Source: Oscillospiraceae bacterium (GTDB taxonomy: Bacteria > Bacillota_A > Clostridia > Oscillospirales > Oscillospiraceae). From it: 14,943 bases of DNA. The DNA is taken from positions 1 through 14,943 of the forward strand of contig CADAPN010000156.1 of NCBI GenBank assembly GCA_902789835.1, written 5' to 3'. Shown piece by piece: positions 12,362 to 14,943 of this stretch. Made by a program: the position numbers and the translations under genes. The stretch's first letter is position 1, and every line of letters starts with the position of its first letter. The notes beneath the pieces are model-generated. The model saw nothing but the letters and a program-made list of their open reading frames with translations. It was not told where the DNA came from and did no database searches.

Positions 12362-13864
12362 ATGAAACAGATCCTGGTGGAAATGAAGAAGGACGCTGCA
12401 GCCGCCCCTCAGACGGAAGAGATCCGTCAGGAGTGGGAGAAGGGCATCTATGACAGCCTGCTGATCCACATCTACAGCGGCCTGTCCGAGGACCGTTATA
12501 CCAGTCAGATCGCCTGTGCTCTGCAGGCCTGCTTCCCTGACGCCCGGATCGTCGGCACGATGTCCGCAGGCGAAATCCTGAACGGCCGGCTGATGCAGAA
12601 AGGCATCCTGATTTCCGCCATGCTGTTTGAGGAGACCGAGGTAAGGGTCCTGCGCTATGACCATGTGAAGGGGGACGAAGAGGACGTAGGACGCAGAATC
12701 CGCGCCGACCTGGAGGCGATCCCCAAAATCCGGGGTGCCGAGCTGCTGTTCCCCGGGACGGAACTGAACACGCGCCCCTTCTTCAGGGAGCTGAGCAAGT
12801 GCCGGAAGGACATCCAGATCTGGGGCGGCTACAGCGGGGATCATGTTCTGAACGCGCCGGTTCATTTCATCTTTGATACCACCGGCGTGCTGTATGATTC
12901 CGTCCTTGTGACGGCGCTGGCGGGAGAGAATATCTTTATCGATGTCGACAAGTGCATCGGCTGGGAACCGCTTGGCCCCTCCTTCCGCGTGACGAAAGCG
13001 GAAGGAAACCGGCTGATCGAGCTCGAGGGCCGTCCGGCCTCGGAGATCTATGAAAAGTTCCTGCAGATTGACCGAAGGACGCAGAATAACGCCGAAGAGG
13101 GCTACACCTTCCCGCTGCTGGCCAAGTATAACGGTGAGGAATGGCTGCGCAGTGCCTTCCACATCGAAGAGGACGGTTCCCTGAACCTGCACGGCTTCGT
13201 GACCGAAGGCACGGAGATCCAGCTCTCCTACGGAAACCCCGAGAATATCCTGCGCGTCATCAACAAACGGCTGGAGGCCATCCGGCAGTTCAAGCCGCAG
13301 GCCATCCTGCTGTACTCCTGCGTGGTGCGCAAAGCCTTCTGGGACAACCTGGTGGACATCGAGATGAAGCCCTTTGCCCAGCTGGCCAGCACGGCAGGCT
13401 TCCACACCTGGGGCGAGGTGAACCGCAGCAAAAGCACCGGCGAGGTGGTCGAGCACAATGTCACGCTTCTTTCCATCGCCCTCCGCGAAGGCCGCACGCC
13501 GTCCGGAGAGCTGCCGCTGGTTCAGGCGGATGATACGCTTCTGAGAGGCCAGGCGGCCATGCTGCGGCGGCTGACCAACCTGATTTTCATCACCATGGGC
13601 GAGCTTCAGAAAGCCCACAGCGATCTGCTGAAGCTGAATGAAAAGCTCTCCGTCATGGCGGAGAGGGATTCCCTGACCGGCCTGTATAACCGCCGGAAGA
13701 TCGATGAGCGGATCAACATCGCCCTGGACGATACGGCCAAAATGGGGCAGAAGGTTTCCCTGATCATGGTGGATGTGGACCATTTCAAAAAGGTCAACGA
13801 CCTCTACGGCCACCACAGGAATTCTTCCTGCTGCTTCCGGACACCAATGAGGAGGAAGCCATGA
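12362..13864 (+). CDS. FIST-domain sensor with a truncated GGDEF domain
   Basis: From ATG 12362 (GGAAAGGACGG just upstream) 500 residues are encoded. Residues about 1-210 are a FIST N domain and 220-380 a FIST C domain (small-ligand sensors; AGFHTWGEVNRSKSTGEVVEHNVTLL is typical of the end). A helical linker (about 400-430) leads to a diguanylate cyclase start: ERDSLTGLYNRRKIDERI, LIMVDVDHFKKVNDLYGHH. After His-His at 13811-13816 the frame leaves the family and ends RNSSCCFRTPMRRKP. The missing stretch, about 30 residues, includes the GG of the GG(D/E)EF active site, and the remainder of the domain follows in another frame. Cyclic-di-GMP synthesis should be lost; sensing could remain. I chose 12362 rather than an upstream TTG because of the ribosome site. 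Confidence 0.88.
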   Translation: MKQILVEMKKDAAAAPQTEEIRQEWEKGIYDSLLIHIYSGLSEDRYTSQIACALQACFPDARIVGTMSAGEILNGRLMQKGILISAMLFEETEVRVLRYDHVKGDEEDVGRRIRADLEAIPKIRGAELLFPGTELNTRPFFRELSKCRKDIQIWGGYSGDHVLNAPVHFIFDTTGVLYDSVLVTALAGENIFIDVDKCIGWEPLGPSFRVTKAEGNRLIELEGRPASEIYEKFLQIDRRTQNNAEEGYTFPLLAKYNGEEWLRSAFHIEEDGSLNLHGFVTEGTEIQLSYGNPENILRVINKRLEAIRQFKPQAILLYSCVVRKAFWDNLVDIEMKPFAQLASTAGFHTWGEVNRSKSTGEVVEHNVTLLSIALREGRTPSGELPLVQADDTLLRGQAAMLRRLTNLIFITMGELQKAHSDLLKLNEKLSVMAERDSLTGLYNRRKIDERINIALDDTAKMGQKVSLIMVDVDHFKKVNDLYGHHRNSSCCFRTPMRRKP

Positions 13865-14058
13865 CCGCGGCCGAGCATCTGCGCATGAGCGTGGGGAAGC
13901 GTTCCTTCTCCGGCGTCGGGAAAGTGACCATCAGCCTCGGTGTCATCACCGTTCAGGGTGAGGCGGACCGCAGGCAGGTTTTCTCCAGCATTGACAGCGC
14001 GCTTTATCAGGCAAAGGCCGGCGGCAGGAACCGGACCGTACGGGCAGAGCTTTCATGA
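13817..14058 (+). pseudogene. C-terminal remainder of the GGDEF domain, out of frame
   Basis: From 13819 this frame reads EFFLLLPDTNEEEAMTAAEH, then LRMSVGKRSFSGVGKVTISLGV and DSALYQAKAGGRNR, the standard end of a diguanylate cyclase domain directly after the GG(D/E)EF signature. It continues the domain begun in 12362-13864 but is in a different frame, with about 90-100 bases missing at the junction near 13816/13817. The first in-frame ATG is 13861, which overlaps the stop of the first part, so a short protein could be made from it. Alone it has no active site. Its stop overlaps the ATG of the PHP gene. Confidence 0.85.
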
Positions 14059-14943
14059 ATCCGGGGGAGAGAGGCATTCACATAAAAGAAACAGAGATCG
14101 ATTACAGGTCCGTCAGGCTCGACCTGCATATGCATACGACCGTTTCGGACGGCACCGACCGCCCGGAAGAGCTGCTTCCGAAAATCCGCGGGGCGGGGAT
14201 CGGGCTCTTTTCCGTTACCGACCATGATGATATCAAGGCAGCCCGGGTTCTCCGCACGCTGCGGAAGGCGGAGGACCCGCTCTTTCTGCCGGGGGTCGAG
14301 TTTTCCTGCCGCGATGAACTGGGGCGATACCATATCCTCGGCTACGGCTATGACGAAAGCGCCGCTTCGATTCAGGCCGTCGTCGAAAAGGGGCACAGCC
14401 TGCGCATGACAAAGTTCCGGATGCGCCTGGACTATGTGCAGAAGGAGCTGGGCTTCACCTTCTCCGATGAAGAGGTGCGGCTGCTTTTCGCCATGGATAA
14501 CCCGGGCAAGCCCCATCTTGCGAAGCTGATGGTGCAGCACGGCTATGCCCGCAGCATTACCCAGGCGATTCACGACTATATCAACGGGCTTCGCGTGCGG
14601 GAGCTGTTTCTGAAACCTGAGGAGGCGATTCAGAGCATTCTGGACGCCGGCGGCATTCCGGTCCTTGCCCATCCTTCCTACGGTGACGGCGACGAGCTCG
14701 TGGTAGGGGAGGAGCTGGAGGCGCGGCTCCGGCACCTGCTCGCCTTCGGCCTGCAGGGGATGGAGGCCTTCTATTCCGGCTTTACCCCCCAGCTGCGGGA
14801 CGAAAATCTTGCTTTGGCTGAAAAATACGGTCTCTATGTCACCGCCGGCAGCGATTATCACGGTTCCAACAAAATGATCTCCCTCGGCGATACCGGGCTG
14901 GATAACTGCCCTGAGCGGCCCGAAGGCCTCCTTCGCTTCCTCG
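14055..14943 (+). CDS. PHP-domain metal-dependent phosphoesterase (partial, runs off the right edge)
   Basis: 296 codons are present with no stop before the window ends. The PHP metal-binding motifs appear in order: DLHMHTTVSDG (about residues 23-33), TDHDD, PGVEFSC, HILGYGYD, LAHPSYG and GSDYHG. This matches the YciV/RNase AM and YtxM-like PHP phosphoesterases, which remove phosphate from 3',5'-bisphosphonucleotides or trim RNA 5' ends; the exact substrate is not decided by sequence. The ATG overlaps the stop of the broken diguanylate cyclase gene (ATGA at 14055-14058), so its translation was probably coupled to that gene and may be reduced by the upstream frameshift. The ribosome site itself is weak. 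No truncation other than the window edge is seen. Confidence 0.88.
   Translation, partial: MNPGERGIHIKETEIDYRSVRLDLHMHTTVSDGTDRPEELLPKIRGAGIGLFSVTDHDDIKAARVLRTLRKAEDPLFLPGVEFSCRDELGRYHILGYGYDESAASIQAVVEKGHSLRMTKFRMRLDYVQKELGFTFSDEEVRLLFAMDNPGKPHLAKLMVQHGYARSITQAIHDYINGLRVRELFLKPEEAIQSILDAGGIPVLAHPSYGDGDELVVGEELEARLRHLLAFGLQGMEAFYSGFTPQLRDENLALAEKYGLYVTAGSDYHGSNKMISLGDTGLDNCPERPEGLLRFL

Noticed and set aside
12296..13816. 506-codon open frame on the minus strand
   Set aside because: It lies exactly opposite the FIST-GGDEF gene, whose domains are recognisable. The antisense frame is a by-product of GC-rich codons.
14007..14861. 284-codon minus-strand open frame
   Set aside because: It is antisense to the PHP gene, which shows all its metal motifs in order.
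1..14943. CRISPR arrays, tRNA or rRNA genes, insertion sequences
   Set aside because: No regularly spaced repeats, no tRNA or rRNA signatures and no transposase-like frame were seen. The only tandem repeats are the 19-bp and 21-bp ones described.

Overview
The window looks like a chromosomal stretch from a Clostridia-type Bacillota, most likely Lachnospiraceae. The grounds are purine-rich Shine-Dalgarno sites, TTGACA/TATAAT promoters, a FIST-GGDEF protein of a type I associate with that family, and small accessory families (XRE-AbrB fusion, DUF1905, DUF1801, DUF3795, DUF1796, ZmaR-like GNAT) common there. This assignment comes from recalled family distributions, not from a search.

Layout. 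Positions 1-321 hold a terminator, then a promoter inside a perfect 10-bp inverted repeat. Next is a defence/toxin-antitoxin remnant zone: an orphan AbiEi-type antitoxin (322-915), an acetyltransferase scrap, a Fic-domain protein with a dubious start (968-2026) and a broken DUF1016 nuclease relative (2031-2298). A phosphoglycerate mutase carrying a signal peptide follows (2314-3978). Positions 4050-9101 are accessory genes: a Vat-like xenobiotic acetyltransferase coupled to a P-loop kinase, a membrane-anchored alpha/beta hydrolase split by a frameshift, an XRE-AbrB regulator, the DUF1905 and DUF1801 pair, and a leftward DUF1796 protein whose end is altered by a 19-bp tandem duplication. Positions 9102-10582 are mostly debris: a GNAT gene lacking an internal segment, a DUF3795 pseudogene and a truncated membrane-protein fragment. 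From 10583 to the right edge the sequence is GC-richer and looks like core chromosome: an exported protein, a ZmaR-like acetyltransferase, a FIST-GGDEF protein whose catalytic loop is deleted, and a PHP-domain phosphoesterase running off the edge.

The most striking theme is damage. At least four genes (DUF1016, GNAT, DUF3795, GGDEF) look as if one internal piece of roughly 75-160 bases was removed while both flanks stayed well preserved. A hydrolase has a frameshift and DUF1796 has a tandem-duplication frameshift. The segment missing from the GNAT gene at 9518 resembles the scrap stranded between AbiEi and Fic about 8.5 kb away. I see no intact transposase, integrase, CRISPR array, rRNA or tRNA. 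The best candidate for unexpected biology is the exported phosphoglycerate mutase. The deletion pattern is either unusual genome erosion or an assembly artefact.
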